Below are positions 37,044 through 45,719 of a DNA stretch of 64,000 bases, in pieces (position 1 is the first letter of the stretch; each line of letters opens with the position of its first letter). The notes under the pieces are model-generated. The model did no database searches, was not told the DNA's origin, and was given only the letters and a program-made list of their open reading frames with translations. The stretch comes from Staphylococcus edaphicus. Its GTDB lineage: Bacteria; Bacillota; Bacilli; Staphylococcales; Staphylococcaceae. Where the stretch lies: the NCBI RefSeq assembly GCF_002614725.1, contig NZ_MRZN01000001.1, positions 62,001 to 126,000 of the forward strand. Reading direction: 5' to 3'. Position numbers and translations under genes: made by a program.

Positions 37044-37679
37044 ATGAAGGTACAACAGCCTAAAATAAATGCTATTCTAGAAAAGAAAAAGTTGACGGAT
37101 GTATTCAATGAAGTTGATGATATTTTAGAGTTAGTAGAGATTAATCATTCGAATATGGTTGATCAAACTTTGGACAGATTATTGATATATGGTTCACGCA
37201 TCAGTGATTGTAGTTTTTCTAATTCTGATTTAGGTCGCGTAGATTTTACGGATGTGATTTTTGAAAATTGTGATTTTTCCAATACTAAAATGGAACTAGG
37301 TTCGTTACAAAGGGTCGTTTTTAAAAACTGTCGTATGACTGGCACAGTATTAAAACAAATGCGACTGTGCCACATTTCTTTTAGTGAGATTAAAGCTGAT
37401 TTTGTTAGTTTTATAGATACTAGAATGGAGACCTTGCGTTTTGAACATTGCAGCATGGAACATGGTGATTTTCACAAATCTGTAATAAAGCAAGCCATCT
37501 TTGATGATACAAACTTAAATCACGTATCAATTTACCAAACCCCATTAAAAGATTGTGATTTAAGCAATTCACATTTTGAATCTATTGTTGTTAGTAGAGA
37601 AGACTTGGAGGGGTGCAAAGTATCAAGAGAACAAGCTATTCAGTTTGCTACTTTAATGGGACTGGTTGTCGTAAACTAA
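37044..37679 (+). CDS. Pentapeptide-repeat protein
   Basis: Protein of 211 residues. From about 50 to 185 it has repeated [C/D/F]-x-[F/L/M]-x-x units: DCSFSNSDLGRVDFTDVIFE followed by NCDFSNTKM and later GDFHKSVIKQAIFDDTNL and KDCDLSNSHF. These form a right-handed quadrilateral helix that can mimic DNA or act as a scaffold. Some relatives (Qnr, MfpA) protect gyrase; there is no evidence for that here. It precedes a membrane protein gene and the sigS locus. ATG 37044 has AGGAGAA upstream. Confidence 0.82.
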   Translation: MKVQQPKINAILEKKKLTDVFNEVDDILELVEINHSNMVDQTLDRLLIYGSRISDCSFSNSDLGRVDFTDVIFENCDFSNTKMELGSLQRVVFKNCRMTGTVLKQMRLCHISFSEIKADFVSFIDTRMETLRFEHCSMEHGDFHKSVIKQAIFDDTNLNHVSIYQTPLKDCDLSNSHFESIVVSREDLEGCKVSREQAIQFATLMGLVVVN

Positions 37680-37786
37680 CCAACTTAAGTAAAAATATTT
37701 TCAATATTTATTGATTCATTAAGGTATTTCAATTAATATTTGATTGAGGTAGCGTATCGTGAAATTGCTAAAGGAGTAAAATTTAA

Positions 37787-38236
37787 ATGAAAGTAAATAT
37801 TTTTAAGCAAAAGGTAAAAAAGCAATTATGGTTTTTAAATAAAAAGGAAAAAAGTAAATTGAATGCAGTACTAGAAAATGTCACAAAACTGCATGGTGAA
37901 GAACATTTAAATCGACCTATTGCATTTTCTAATCAATTTTTAAAAGAATATGTGTTTAAAGAAAAGGTAGTATCCTCTACGCAATTATTTGCCTTATTAT
38001 TAGGTATTTTATTTACATATATTCTGTTATTAGGTATATTCTTGTTTGGATTTATTACTAGTTTAACGTCTGTACAGTATTTTATAAAACCAGAGGTTCA
38101 ATTATCGACATTGACAGTCATTTTGACTTTCATAGGTGCTATATTACTGATTATTGTCAGTTTGTATTTAATCAGAGTAGCTACAGGATACTTTACGAAA
38201 AAGCTATTAGAATATAAACACAATAAAACATTATAA
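37787..38236 (+). CDS. Membrane protein of unknown function
   Basis: Protein of 149 residues. A basic helical N-terminal part (about 1-60) is followed by two long hydrophobic helices (about 66-92 and 105-130) and a basic tail. The N-terminal layout resembles the short alpha-helical domain found before membrane segments in DUF1129/DUF1700-type proteins, but I do not assign a family. AAAGGAG precedes ATG 37787. It converges on the ComK-like gene, with only seven bases between the two stops. Confidence 0.7.
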   Translation: MKVNIFKQKVKKQLWFLNKKEKSKLNAVLENVTKLHGEEHLNRPIAFSNQFLKEYVFKEKVVSSTQLFALLLGILFTYILLLGIFLFGFITSLTSVQYFIKPEVQLSTLTVILTFIGAILLIIVSLYLIRVATGYFTKKLLEYKHNKTL

Positions 38237-38243
38237 TGAACTG

Positions 38244-38669
38244 CTATTTGTTCAGAAGGCGAGAAAGTGTCAGGCTTTCTTGCCATTTTTTATGCACAAA
38301 TATATAAGGAACATCGACAGTTATAAAAGTGGCATTTTCAAAATAAATAATGGTTTGTGTTTCTTTTGACTTTATACCAATTATCGTTAAAGCATTGATA
38401 TAATATTGTATTGGAGATCTTTTGGGTTTAATTGGAAAGATAATTGCTTGTTGATTGATAGAAATGGGGATGTGCTTTCTTATTTTAAGCACTTCCTTAG
38501 CTTGTTTAGTTTGTATAGGTAAAGAGAGTTGGTTAACTTCTAGTATGTATTTTAATGTTTGATTTATGGAGGTAGGATAGATAAATTGATGTGTTGTATA
38601 TTGGCATATCGTAAATAATTCTGGACCAATGACCGTTTTGAAATATAATAACTTAGTTAGATGATTCAT
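38244..38669 (-). CDS. ComK-like protein encoded downstream of sigS
   Basis: Protein of 141 residues. From about residue 60 it can be lined up with the competence factor ComK: EVLKIRKHIPISINQQAIIF (ComK has KISHKPPIMVDPSNQIF), then PIKPKRSPIQYYIN, and a later stretch IYFENATFITVD before VPYIFVHKKW, like the ComK FSNGKTMELP region before its final helix. This is by eye. In S. aureus the gene next to sigS is called ecfX and was described as lacking clear homology. The start at 38669 is used because the longer frame opens within the GAGGTG Shine-Dalgarno. Its stop lies only seven bases from the convergent gene. Confidence 0.65.
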   Translation of the reverse strand: MNHLTKLLYFKTVIGPELFTICQYTTHQFIYPTSINQTLKYILEVNQLSLPIQTKQAKEVLKIRKHIPISINQQAIIFPIKPKRSPIQYYINALTIIGIKSKETQTIIYFENATFITVDVPYIFVHKKWQESLTLSRLLNK

Positions 38670-38683
38670 AACATAACACCTCA

Positions 38684-39154
38684 TTAATGTTTATAGTGAA
38701 TTAAATATTTTGCTTGCACACGCTGTTGGTAATTTTTAACGGTTGAAACTGAGCAAGCTAAATGGTGAGCGATTTCTTTTTGCTTATAACCTTCTAGCTT
38801 TAACTGTAGCCATTGCTTCTCTCTCGAAGTTAGCTTGTCTTGAAATTGTCTATAAATGATTTCTGTATCAAGGGTAGAAGGTAGTGTTTGGAGTTTAGCG
38901 TCAATACTACAGGTTAATGGAACTTCGCAAATTTTATTTTGCTTTCGAAACAAATCGATTAAATAAAAATTTAAACGAGTATATAAGTAAGTATGAAAAG
39001 AAGGGGATTTTTGAGCATTATAGGTTTTTGATATTTCCCATAATTTTATAGTGAGTAATTGCATGTATTCATCATTATTGTACTTAATACGGTATTTTTT
39101 TAGTAGAAAATAAAGAATATATTTTGAATTCTGAAATTGTTGTTCAAAGTGCAT
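38684..39154 (-). CDS. sigS: ECF-type sigma factor SigS
   Basis: Alternative sigma factor of 156 residues. Region 2 is around residues 8-75 (FLLKKYRIKYNNDEYMQLL and TYLYTRLNFYLIDLFRKQNK), and region 4 is near the C-terminus (REKQWLQLKLEGYKQKEIAHHL then SVSTVKNYQQRV). It matches staphylococcal SigS, which responds to cell-wall, DNA and other stress. I choose ATG 39154 (MHFEQQ), with ATGGAG just upstream, in line with the S. aureus length. The next gene, ComK-like, starts 15 bases beyond its stop. No anti-sigma factor is obvious. Confidence 0.88.
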   Translation of the reverse strand: MHFEQQFQNSKYILYFLLKKYRIKYNNDEYMQLLTIKLWEISKTYNAQKSPSFHTYLYTRLNFYLIDLFRKQNKICEVPLTCSIDAKLQTLPSTLDTEIIYRQFQDKLTSREKQWLQLKLEGYKQKEIAHHLACSVSTVKNYQQRVQAKYLIHYKH

Positions 39155-39373
39155 TGGATTACTCCATTGTTGCATATACAACTTGAATTTCCGGATGTAT
39201 CTATTTTATAAAGAGAAATAATAAATTTCATTTGCTAAATATGCTTAATAGGTGTTAAATAGAACACATAAGAGTAATAAATTTTAGGTTTTATAACATA
39301 AACGCGTATTCAGCATAGAGATATAACACTAAAAGATGTATTATTATCTTCGGACAATTAGTAGGAGGTTTAT

Positions 39374-39598
39374 ATGGACTACGCACATTTAAATTTGGAG
39401 CATTTTTTTGCTAAACATAATGATTTAGATATGATTAAAGATAAATCTGATTTTGTAATGATTAATAATTTAACAAATGAAATGATGTATCGTGATGGAG
39501 AAATAGAGGGGACGATTGACTTAAATCGTTATTATTATAAAAATAGATCACAAGCATCAAGCTTTATCATAATGGAATATAGTAAAAGTCAAGAGTAA
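39374..39598 (+). CDS. Conserved small protein of unknown function, divergent from sigS
   Basis: Acidic protein of 74 residues with no hydrophobic helix and no family I recognise; it begins DYAHLNLEHFFAKHNDL and holds MINNLTNEMMYRDGEIEG. Strong Shine-Dalgarno TAGGAGG eight bases before ATG 39374 and a perfect terminator directly after the stop both support a real gene. It may share the divergent control region with sigS. Confidence 0.7.
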   Translation: MDYAHLNLEHFFAKHNDLDMIKDKSDFVMINNLTNEMMYRDGEIEGTIDLNRYYYKNRSQASSFIIMEYSKSQE

Positions 39599-39626
39599 TG
39601 AAATTAAAATTTCATTACTTTTTTTA
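39594..39626 (+). terminator. Terminator after the 74-residue gene
   Basis: AGTAATGAAATT (39594-39605) with AATTTCATTACT (39608-39619), two-base loop, then T run. The stem includes the stop codon. Confidence 0.88.
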
Positions 39627-39766
39627 TGAATATGTAACAACACTAAGATAAAATTGTGCGATTAACTATTTAGTGTTAAACTTTATTATCAGAAAGTCTC
39701 AAGTAGCATTGATACATAAATGGTAGGGACTTCTCATTCCTAATTATTACCTAAGAGGTGTGGAAC

Positions 39767-40615
39767 ATGACGAAGCATAAAAAAGGCTCAATTTTATCAA
39801 TTATAAGTTTATTGATAATCTTAGGTGTAGCTGCAATTGTTGTATTTTCAATGATTTCAGATCAAATCTTTTTTAAAGAAGTAGATGAACAAGAAAAAGT
39901 TGAGAATTTAAAAGTATCTTTAGACAAAGCGTCTAAAAAACAGATAGATAACTACACAAGCCAACAAGTTTCAAGTAAAGATAACAAAACTTGGAGAGAC
40001 GCATCATCAACTGAAATAAAATCTGCAATGGATAGTAGCGAATTTATTGAAAGTGATACACAAAAATATCAATTTTTAGAATTAGATAAATATCAAGGTA
40101 TTGATCATAATAGAATCAAGCGTATGTTGATAGATAACCCAACATTGTTAGAGCATTCTGATGAATTTATAAAAGCTGCTAAAGACAAACATGTAAATGA
40201 AGTTTATTTAATTTCACATGCCTTGTTAGAAACTGGTTCTGCTAAAAGTGAATTGGCTAGTGGTGTTGAGATTGATGGTAAGAAGTATTATAATTTCTTT
40301 GGTGTAGGAGCGTTAGATGAAGATCCTATTGAAACTGGCTCTAAATACGCCAAGAAACATGGATGGGATACTCCACAGAAAGCAATAAGTGGTGGAGCCA
40401 ACTTTATTCATGGGCATTTTTTATCTAATAAAGATCAAAATACACTTTATAGCATGAGATGGAATCCGAAAAATCCTGGTGAACATCAATATGCCACTGA
40501 TATTAAATGGGCAGAAAGTAATGCTTCATTAATGGCACATTTTTATGAAGATATGAAAACAGAAGGTAAGTATTACAAATACTTTGTTTATAAAGATGAT
40601 CACAAACATAAATAG
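39767..40615 (+). CDS. sagB: Membrane-anchored glucosaminidase SagB
   Basis: Peptidoglycan N-acetylglucosaminidase of 282 residues that cuts nascent glycan strands. An N-terminal transmembrane anchor (about 12-32: ILSIISLLIILGVAAIVVFS) is followed by an extracellular glucosaminidase domain (about 115-275). The catalytic Glu is in SHALLETGSAKSELASG, and NFFGVGALDEDP and the C-terminal YATDIKWAESNA are family motifs. In S. aureus SagB works with the membrane protein SpdC to release glycans. I start at ATG 39767 (MTKHKKG), after GAGGTG; the longer frame adds three residues from a GTG. Confidence 0.9.
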   Translation: MTKHKKGSILSIISLLIILGVAAIVVFSMISDQIFFKEVDEQEKVENLKVSLDKASKKQIDNYTSQQVSSKDNKTWRDASSTEIKSAMDSSEFIESDTQKYQFLELDKYQGIDHNRIKRMLIDNPTLLEHSDEFIKAAKDKHVNEVYLISHALLETGSAKSELASGVEIDGKKYYNFFGVGALDEDPIETGSKYAKKHGWDTPQKAISGGANFIHGHFLSNKDQNTLYSMRWNPKNPGEHQYATDIKWAESNASLMAHFYEDMKTEGKYYKYFVYKDDHKHK

Positions 40616-40628
40616 TACTTAAAAACGC

Positions 40629-40655
40629 CTACAAAGGAGCTCTTTGTAGCTTTTT
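40629..40655 (+). terminator. Terminator of sagB
   Basis: CTACAAAG (40629-40636) with CTTTGTAG (40642-40649), then CTTTTT. Confidence 0.75.
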
Positions 40656-40761
40656 AAGTTATAACCATGCTGAGCAGAAAAGCATGCGAGTTATTTTTAT
40701 ACATCGAGGCTGTCACATTTTAGGTGATGTCTCCACGTATTATTTGAATTCTAATTGCTGT

Positions 40762-40839
40762 TTATTCCGCTTTATTTTTTTGCCCTATAAGGAGGAATAA
40801 CATTAATGCAGATATAAAAACTTTTAATATAAATTTCAT
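40762..40839 (-). CDS. Candidate small hydrophobic peptide (25 residues)
   Basis: Short frame with a good ribosome binding site: AGGAG eight bases before ATG 40839. The peptide begins MKFILKVFISALMLFLLIG and ends with a polar KNKAE, so one membrane helix with charged ends. Size and layout fit a type I toxin-like or signalling peptide, but I recognise no family, and it could be the relic of a signal sequence. It lies in an otherwise empty 312-base gap. Past its stop, around 40695-40735, a weak inverted repeat (GAGACATCAC with GTGACAGCCTC) may end the RNA. Codon content cannot be tested at this size. Confidence 0.4.
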   Translation of the reverse strand: MKFILKVFISALMLFLLIGQKNKAE

Positions 40840-40927
40840 TATTTCAACTCCTAATCTATGATTAACACAATAACATGTCTAAGTTTAAAATTTAAATTAA
40901 ACTAAGCATTATGAGTCAATAAACTTA

Positions 40928-41854
40928 TCATTTTTCATCAAAGTAATGATGTTTCTTTAGAAAGTTTTTTGCTACAACGGCAGGTTCTTTACCTTGTCCA
41001 TCTGCTTCATAATTTAACTTTTGCATTTGCTCTGTGGTGATTTTGCCTTCAAGCTTTTTAATTGCTTCTTTCAGCTCTGGTTGTTGTTTTATAACTTTGT
41101 TAGGAGCAACGGCGCTTGCGTCATAGGGTGGAAAGAAGTTTTTATCATCTTTTAGTACCACCAAATCATATGCTGCAATTCTACCATCTGTTGTGTATCC
41201 AAGTGCAACGTCTAACTTTTGATTTTTTAAAGCATCGTATACAAGACCAATCTGCATGGGTTTAATAGAGTTAAATCCAAAACCATAGTGTTCTTGGAAA
41301 GGTGCATAACCGTCACCGCCTCGCTTAATCCAAGTAGTATCAGTCCCAACATTAACTTGGTCTTTAACTTTTTCTAAATCTGAGATTGTATGCAGATCAT
41401 ATTTTTTGGCAGTTTCTTTAGTCACCATAAAAGCAAATGTATTTTCAAATCCGTAAGAATCAAAAAAAGTTTGATCAAATTTTTGATTAAATAATTTTTT
41501 AGTCAATTTCATTGCTTTATTAGGATCGGTTATTGGTTTCTGTTCAAGTACACCAACTAAGTCGGTACCTGTGTAGCGTGTGCTTGATACATCAGCGTCA
41601 CCATTGATTAAGGCGTTATGTTGAATTGTTGCCGATCCCAAATTATTAATAATAGATCCATTAACTTTCCCGTTAGTATCATGTTCTATTAACTCTTTTA
41701 ACATGTACGCCATAATTTGTGACTCACTTGTGGCTAGCGCAGAAATTTTTACAGAATTTTTAGATTGTCCGCCACCAAGTCCCGGTAAATCACAACTTGC
41801 TAAAAAAATTGAACTAACTAAAATCAAAATAACTAAATGTTTTAAATATTTCAT
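40928..41854 (-). CDS. Glycine betaine/carnitine/choline-binding lipoprotein (OpuCC-type)
   Basis: Solute-binding protein of an osmoprotectant ABC importer, 308 residues. The lipobox is IFLASC (Cys about 21). The rest matches the QAT-type binding fold (OpuCC/OpuFC/ProX): VKISALATSESQIMAYMLKEL at the start of the mature part, LGSATIQHNALINGDADVSSTRYTG, and WIKRGGDGYAPFQEHYGF. No ATPase or permease gene is adjacent, so it must share a transporter encoded elsewhere or have another role. The start is MKYLKHLVI at 41854 with AAGGGG upstream. Confidence 0.85.
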   Translation of the reverse strand: MKYLKHLVILILVSSIFLASCDLPGLGGGQSKNSVKISALATSESQIMAYMLKELIEHDTNGKVNGSIINNLGSATIQHNALINGDADVSSTRYTGTDLVGVLEQKPITDPNKAMKLTKKLFNQKFDQTFFDSYGFENTFAFMVTKETAKKYDLHTISDLEKVKDQVNVGTDTTWIKRGGDGYAPFQEHYGFGFNSIKPMQIGLVYDALKNQKLDVALGYTTDGRIAAYDLVVLKDDKNFFPPYDASAVAPNKVIKQQPELKEAIKKLEGKITTEQMQKLNYEADGQGKEPAVVAKNFLKKHHYFDEK

Positions 41855-42026
41855 TGTTTAACCCCTTATGTAAAATACAAAAATTAAATTTTTCATTATA
41901 TTTAGATTAACACATTTAATCACACATTATAACTCACCTCGAAAAACAACTGTAAGGCATTAATGTATAATGTGAGATAAATCATTGGTATAATAATGTT
42001 AAATAATTTTAGTTAGGATGTGTAAC

Positions 42027-43493
42027 ATGAGAATTGCCATCATCGGAATGGGTACAGCAGGAGTCAGTTTGTTAAAAGAGTTAGTAAAGAATAAACACTT
42101 TTCTGAATTACAAATTGACGTATATGATAACCCTAAAAACATGGGACAAGGCGTTCCATTTCAAAACGATAGTGACCAGTTATTAATTAACTTACCAGCA
42201 AAAGATATGTCTTTAAATTTAGATAATGCACAAGAATTTTATGAATGGTATGAAAAGCAATCAACATTTAAATTCTCTCATCCGAAATATCTACCAAGAT
42301 TTATTTTTGGACATTATATGAAGGATTATTTACAACAATTTTTAACTAAATATAATAATATCCAACAGATTAGAGAAGAAGTTGCTGAGGTATTTATTGA
42401 GTCAGATGTTGGTCAGACAGAGGTTAAATATAATGTGTGCATATCTAAAGATATGCACAATCGAAAAGTATATGACGTGGTATTTTTAGCTATCGGAACA
42501 TTATCATATCACGATCCATATCATTTGAAAGGTACAGTTGGCTATATTCAAACACCATATCCGACTTATAACACACTAGATCATGTTGAGGATACGGATA
42601 GAATATCGATTATAGGTACGGGCCTAGCAAGTTTGGATGTAATACGCTACGTAACTGCACATCATCCCAATTTGCCTATTACAGTTACTAGTCGTAAAGG
42701 TCGTTTGCCTAGTGTTAGGGGAGAAATGCCTGAAATTGAATTTAAATATTTAACACCTGAGAATTTTAACGCAATTAAAGCAAAGCACTTCGGTAATGTG
42801 CCTTTAGATGAAGCGATGAGTCTATTTATGAAGGATTGTGCACTTTATGAAATTCCTGTTGAAACCCTTGTTCATCGAAGACAAAATGATCCAATATTAG
42901 ATTTGACTTATGATTTAGAGCATTCAGAAGTACTAGGAAGATTTCAAAGTATTCTAGAGTTAACTAAGGAAAATTTAAATTGGATATGGAACAGTTTCAG
43001 TCGATCAGATCAAAAACGTTTTTTATCAAATTATCAAAGTATTTTAAAAGAAAACTCCAATCCTATGCCGCCTCAAACGGCGCAATTACTTATTGAACAT
43101 ATTAAAAATGGCTTAATAAAAATCGAGAAAGACTTAGAAACAGTTACACACCACGATAGTGAATTTCACCTTAAATTCAAAGACGGTTCAGTGCAAAAGT
43201 GTGATATCGTGATTAATGCTACGGGTTCGAAAACTCATCTTTCAGACCTTGATAGTGACGATCAACTTGTATTGAATTTAGAAGATAGACAAGTAGTACA
43301 AGGACATCCACTTGGAGGTATCCAAATTGTCGCTGAAACGAATCAAATTATTAGCCCAAGATATGGCACACTTAAAAATATGTATGCGTTAGGCCAGTTA
43401 ACAAATGGTATTAACCAATCGAGAAATGGTGTAATGATGATTGTTAGACAAGCGGTTAGTGTAGTCAATCACCTGTTTGAGACAAATAGATAA
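42027..43493 (+). CDS. FAD/NAD(P)-binding oxidoreductase-like protein
   Basis: Protein of 488 residues in the FAD-NAD(P)-binding (PF13454-type) group. The N-terminal dinucleotide site is MRIAIIGMGTAGVSLLKEL and a second site is RISIIGTGLASLDVIRYV (about 190-207), followed by VTSRKGRLPSVRGEMPE. The C-terminal FAD region has DIVINATGSKTHLSDL. Substrate unknown. I choose ATG 42027 since the frame start at 42018 lies in the Shine-Dalgarno. It is monocistronic and stands next to the rib operon, which makes FAD, but nothing further links them. Confidence 0.8.
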   Translation: MRIAIIGMGTAGVSLLKELVKNKHFSELQIDVYDNPKNMGQGVPFQNDSDQLLINLPAKDMSLNLDNAQEFYEWYEKQSTFKFSHPKYLPRFIFGHYMKDYLQQFLTKYNNIQQIREEVAEVFIESDVGQTEVKYNVCISKDMHNRKVYDVVFLAIGTLSYHDPYHLKGTVGYIQTPYPTYNTLDHVEDTDRISIIGTGLASLDVIRYVTAHHPNLPITVTSRKGRLPSVRGEMPEIEFKYLTPENFNAIKAKHFGNVPLDEAMSLFMKDCALYEIPVETLVHRRQNDPILDLTYDLEHSEVLGRFQSILELTKENLNWIWNSFSRSDQKRFLSNYQSILKENSNPMPPQTAQLLIEHIKNGLIKIEKDLETVTHHDSEFHLKFKDGSVQKCDIVINATGSKTHLSDLDSDDQLVLNLEDRQVVQGHPLGGIQIVAETNQIISPRYGTLKNMYALGQLTNGINQSRNGVMMIVRQAVSVVNHLFETNR

Positions 43494-43653
43494 GTGTGTT
43501 TATTAAGATTACAAGGCATTTTGAACTATGATGAGACAACTTTGTAATTTACTTTTGATATATACGTATGTGAAATAGGTTTAACTTCAATTCAATTTTA
43601 TTAATGTTAATGTATTGAAATTTTAGAAATAAAGCCGACTTAGATAATAAGAA

Positions 43654-43682
43654 TTGTCATTTCATTAAAAATGTAGTACGAT
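43654..43682 (+). promoter_or_regulatory. rib operon promoter
   Basis: TTGTCA (43654-43659), 17-base spacer, TACGAT (43677-43682). It lies about 60 bases before the FMN aptamer. A small hairpin TGTAACT..AGTTACA (43688-43708) opens the leader. The 43494-43653 stretch before it is AT-rich and empty. Confidence 0.6.
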
Positions 43683-43740
43683 GATTTTGTAACTAAATTT
43701 CAGTTACATGACTCAATCATCAAATAACAATTTCATAAAT

Positions 43741-43869
43741 ATTCTTTCGGGGCAGGGTGAAATTCCCAACCGGCAGTAAATTAAGCCTGCGACCTGCATT
43801 TATATTTTAAATGTGGCTGATCTAGTGAGATTCTAGAGCCGACAGTAAAGTCTGGATGGGAGAAAGAAT
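43741..43869 (+). promoter_or_regulatory. FMN riboswitch (RFN element)
   Basis: P1 ATTCTTTC (43741-43748) pairs with GAAAGAAT (43862-43869). The conserved strings GGGGCAGGGTGAAATTCCC, ACCGGCAGTAAA, AAGCCTGCGA and GCCGACAGTAAAGTCTGGATGGG (in parts) are present. Binding of FMN lowers expression of the riboflavin genes. Confidence 0.96.
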
Positions 43870-43976
43870 GAAGTATAACAAAATGACACTTTTAAGTGTT
43901 TATTTGGCATACCCTTATTTTAAAAATTTGGATAAGTGTGTTTAATTCTGCTAATAACGTTATATCAATATATCCC

Positions 43977-44006
43977 ACACCTGAAATAATTTTCAGGTGT
44001 TTTTTT
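43977..44006 (+). terminator. Riboswitch-controlled terminator of the rib operon
   Basis: ACACCTGAAA (43977-43986) with TTTCAGGTGT (43991-44000), four-base loop, then a run of seven T, 20 bases before ribD. Confidence 0.88.
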
Positions 44007-44025
44007 ATTATATAGAGGTGATGAG

Positions 44026-45069
44026 ATGAGTCAATATTTAAATTATGCTATACAACTCGCAAAAATGGTTGAAGGACAAACAGGTAAAAATCCTCCAGTT
44101 GGTGCTGTAGTGGTAAATGATGGCCGTATCGTGGGTATTGGCGCACATTTAAAAAAGGGCGATAAACATGCTGAAGTACAAGCATTGGATATGGCACAAG
44201 AACATGCAAAAGGCGGAACAATATATATTTCGTTAGAGCCGTGTACACATTTTGGTTCAACCCCGCCTTGTGTCAATAAAATTATCGATGCAGGTATTGA
44301 AACGGTTATTTATGCTGTTAAGGATACAACATTACCTTCAAACGGTGATGAAATCTTACAGCAAGCAGGTATACGTGTTGAATTTCGACACCAACCGGAT
44401 GCGGAAGAATTATATAAATACTTTTTTATTACCAAAAGGCAATCCGTGCCAATCGTTTCCGTCAAAGTGGCTTGTAGTTTAGACGGGAAACAGGCAACTG
44501 ATGCGGGAAAAAGCAAATGGATTACGAATAAAGCTGTGAAAAAAGATGTATTTCAATTACGACATCAACATGACGCGGTACTTACTGGAAGTGGTACATT
44601 AAATGCCGATAATCCACAATATACAACGCGAATTGAAGAAGGAAAAAATCCAATTAAAGTGATATTAGCTAACAGTGGAAACTTAAATTTTGATTTAGAT
44701 ATCTTTAAAAATACTAATACGCCCATTTGGATTTATACACAAAATGAAAAATTATCATCAAACATTGAACAAGTTAAAATAATACATCTTGAAAATTGTT
44801 CGATTGAAAATATTGTGAAAGATTTATATCAAAAAGGAATCGGAAGATTGTTAGTAGAAGCAGGACCAACAATTACATCTGAATTTCTCCTATCTAATTA
44901 TACAAACGAACTAGTTATATATTACGCCCCGAAAATAATAGGTGGTTCAGGCGATTATCAATTTTTCCATACGGATCATATTTTTGATTTGTCTGAGGTA
45001 CCTCAATTTGAAATTGTTAATTCTCAAATGCTTGAGCAAAATATTAAATTAGAATTACGAAAGAAGTGA
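44026..45069 (+). CDS. ribD: Bifunctional riboflavin-specific deaminase/reductase
   Basis: Two steps of riboflavin synthesis after GTP cyclohydrolase II. The deaminase domain (about 1-145) binds zinc through HAEVQALDMA (about 49-58) and PCTHFGSTPPC (about 73-83). The reductase domain (about 146-347) contains VKVACSLDGKQATDAGKSKW and a glycine-rich ending IIGGSGDYQFF. First gene of ribD-ribE-ribBA-ribH, under the FMN riboswitch. Start ATG 44026 has AGAGGTGAT upstream. Length 347 is normal. Confidence 0.95.
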   Translation: MSQYLNYAIQLAKMVEGQTGKNPPVGAVVVNDGRIVGIGAHLKKGDKHAEVQALDMAQEHAKGGTIYISLEPCTHFGSTPPCVNKIIDAGIETVIYAVKDTTLPSNGDEILQQAGIRVEFRHQPDAEELYKYFFITKRQSVPIVSVKVACSLDGKQATDAGKSKWITNKAVKKDVFQLRHQHDAVLTGSGTLNADNPQYTTRIEEGKNPIKVILANSGNLNFDLDIFKNTNTPIWIYTQNEKLSSNIEQVKIIHLENCSIENIVKDLYQKGIGRLLVEAGPTITSEFLLSNYTNELVIYYAPKIIGGSGDYQFFHTDHIFDLSEVPQFEIVNSQMLEQNIKLELRKK

Positions 45070-45075
45070 TTAAAC

Positions 45076-45708
45076 ATGTTTACTGGAATTGTTGAGGAAA
45101 TAGGTACAATAAAAAAAATATCAACACAACAGTCTGTAGTTAACTTGAATATTGAATGTCAAAGCATTTTATCAGATATGCATTTAGGCGATTCAATTAG
45201 TGTTAATGGGGCATGTTTAACAGTGGTAGCATATGATGAACATAGCTTTTCAGTGCAAGTTATAAAAGGAACTGAAAATAAAACGTATTTAAATCAATTA
45301 AGCCAATCTGCGGAAGTTAATTTAGAAAGAGCAATGAGTGGTCAAGGACGCTTTGGAGGTCATTTTGTACTTGGCCATGTGGATGAAGTAGCAAAAATAA
45401 CACGTATCCAATCTTCCGATAATTCAAAAATAGTGACTATTCAACCATCAATGAAACTAATTAAGCAAATGGTTAGTCAAGGATCAATAACAGTTGATGG
45501 TGTGAGTTTAACGATATTCCAATTGAAAAATTCAGAGTTCGATATACATCTTATTCCTGAGACGAGAAAGTCGACAATACTAAATCTAAAACGTGTTGGA
45601 GATCCAGTTCATTTAGAAACGGATATGTTATTTAAATACGTGGAGAAAATTATAAAAAATGACGAGACTGAATTAACATCAGATAAGCTTAAAGCATTTG
45701 GATTTTAA
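45076..45708 (+). CDS. ribE: Riboflavin synthase, alpha subunit
   Basis: Converts two 6,7-dimethyl-8-ribityllumazine molecules to riboflavin. 210 residues with two lumazine-binding repeats: the first starts MFTGIVEEIG, and the second after GRFGGHFVLGHVDE (about 93-106). It has the conserved NGACLTV and VDGVSLTI strings, one in each half. Six bases after ribD. In B. subtilis naming, this is RibE; in E. coli, RibC. Confidence 0.94.
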   Translation: MFTGIVEEIGTIKKISTQQSVVNLNIECQSILSDMHLGDSISVNGACLTVVAYDEHSFSVQVIKGTENKTYLNQLSQSAEVNLERAMSGQGRFGGHFVLGHVDEVAKITRIQSSDNSKIVTIQPSMKLIKQMVSQGSITVDGVSLTIFQLKNSEFDIHLIPETRKSTILNLKRVGDPVHLETDMLFKYVEKIIKNDETELTSDKLKAFGF

Positions 45709-45719
45709 GGAGGGCTAAT

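Noticed and set aside
44043..44516. Minus-strand and shifted frames inside ribD
   Set aside because: ribD is complete and strongly recognised; the others have no start signals.
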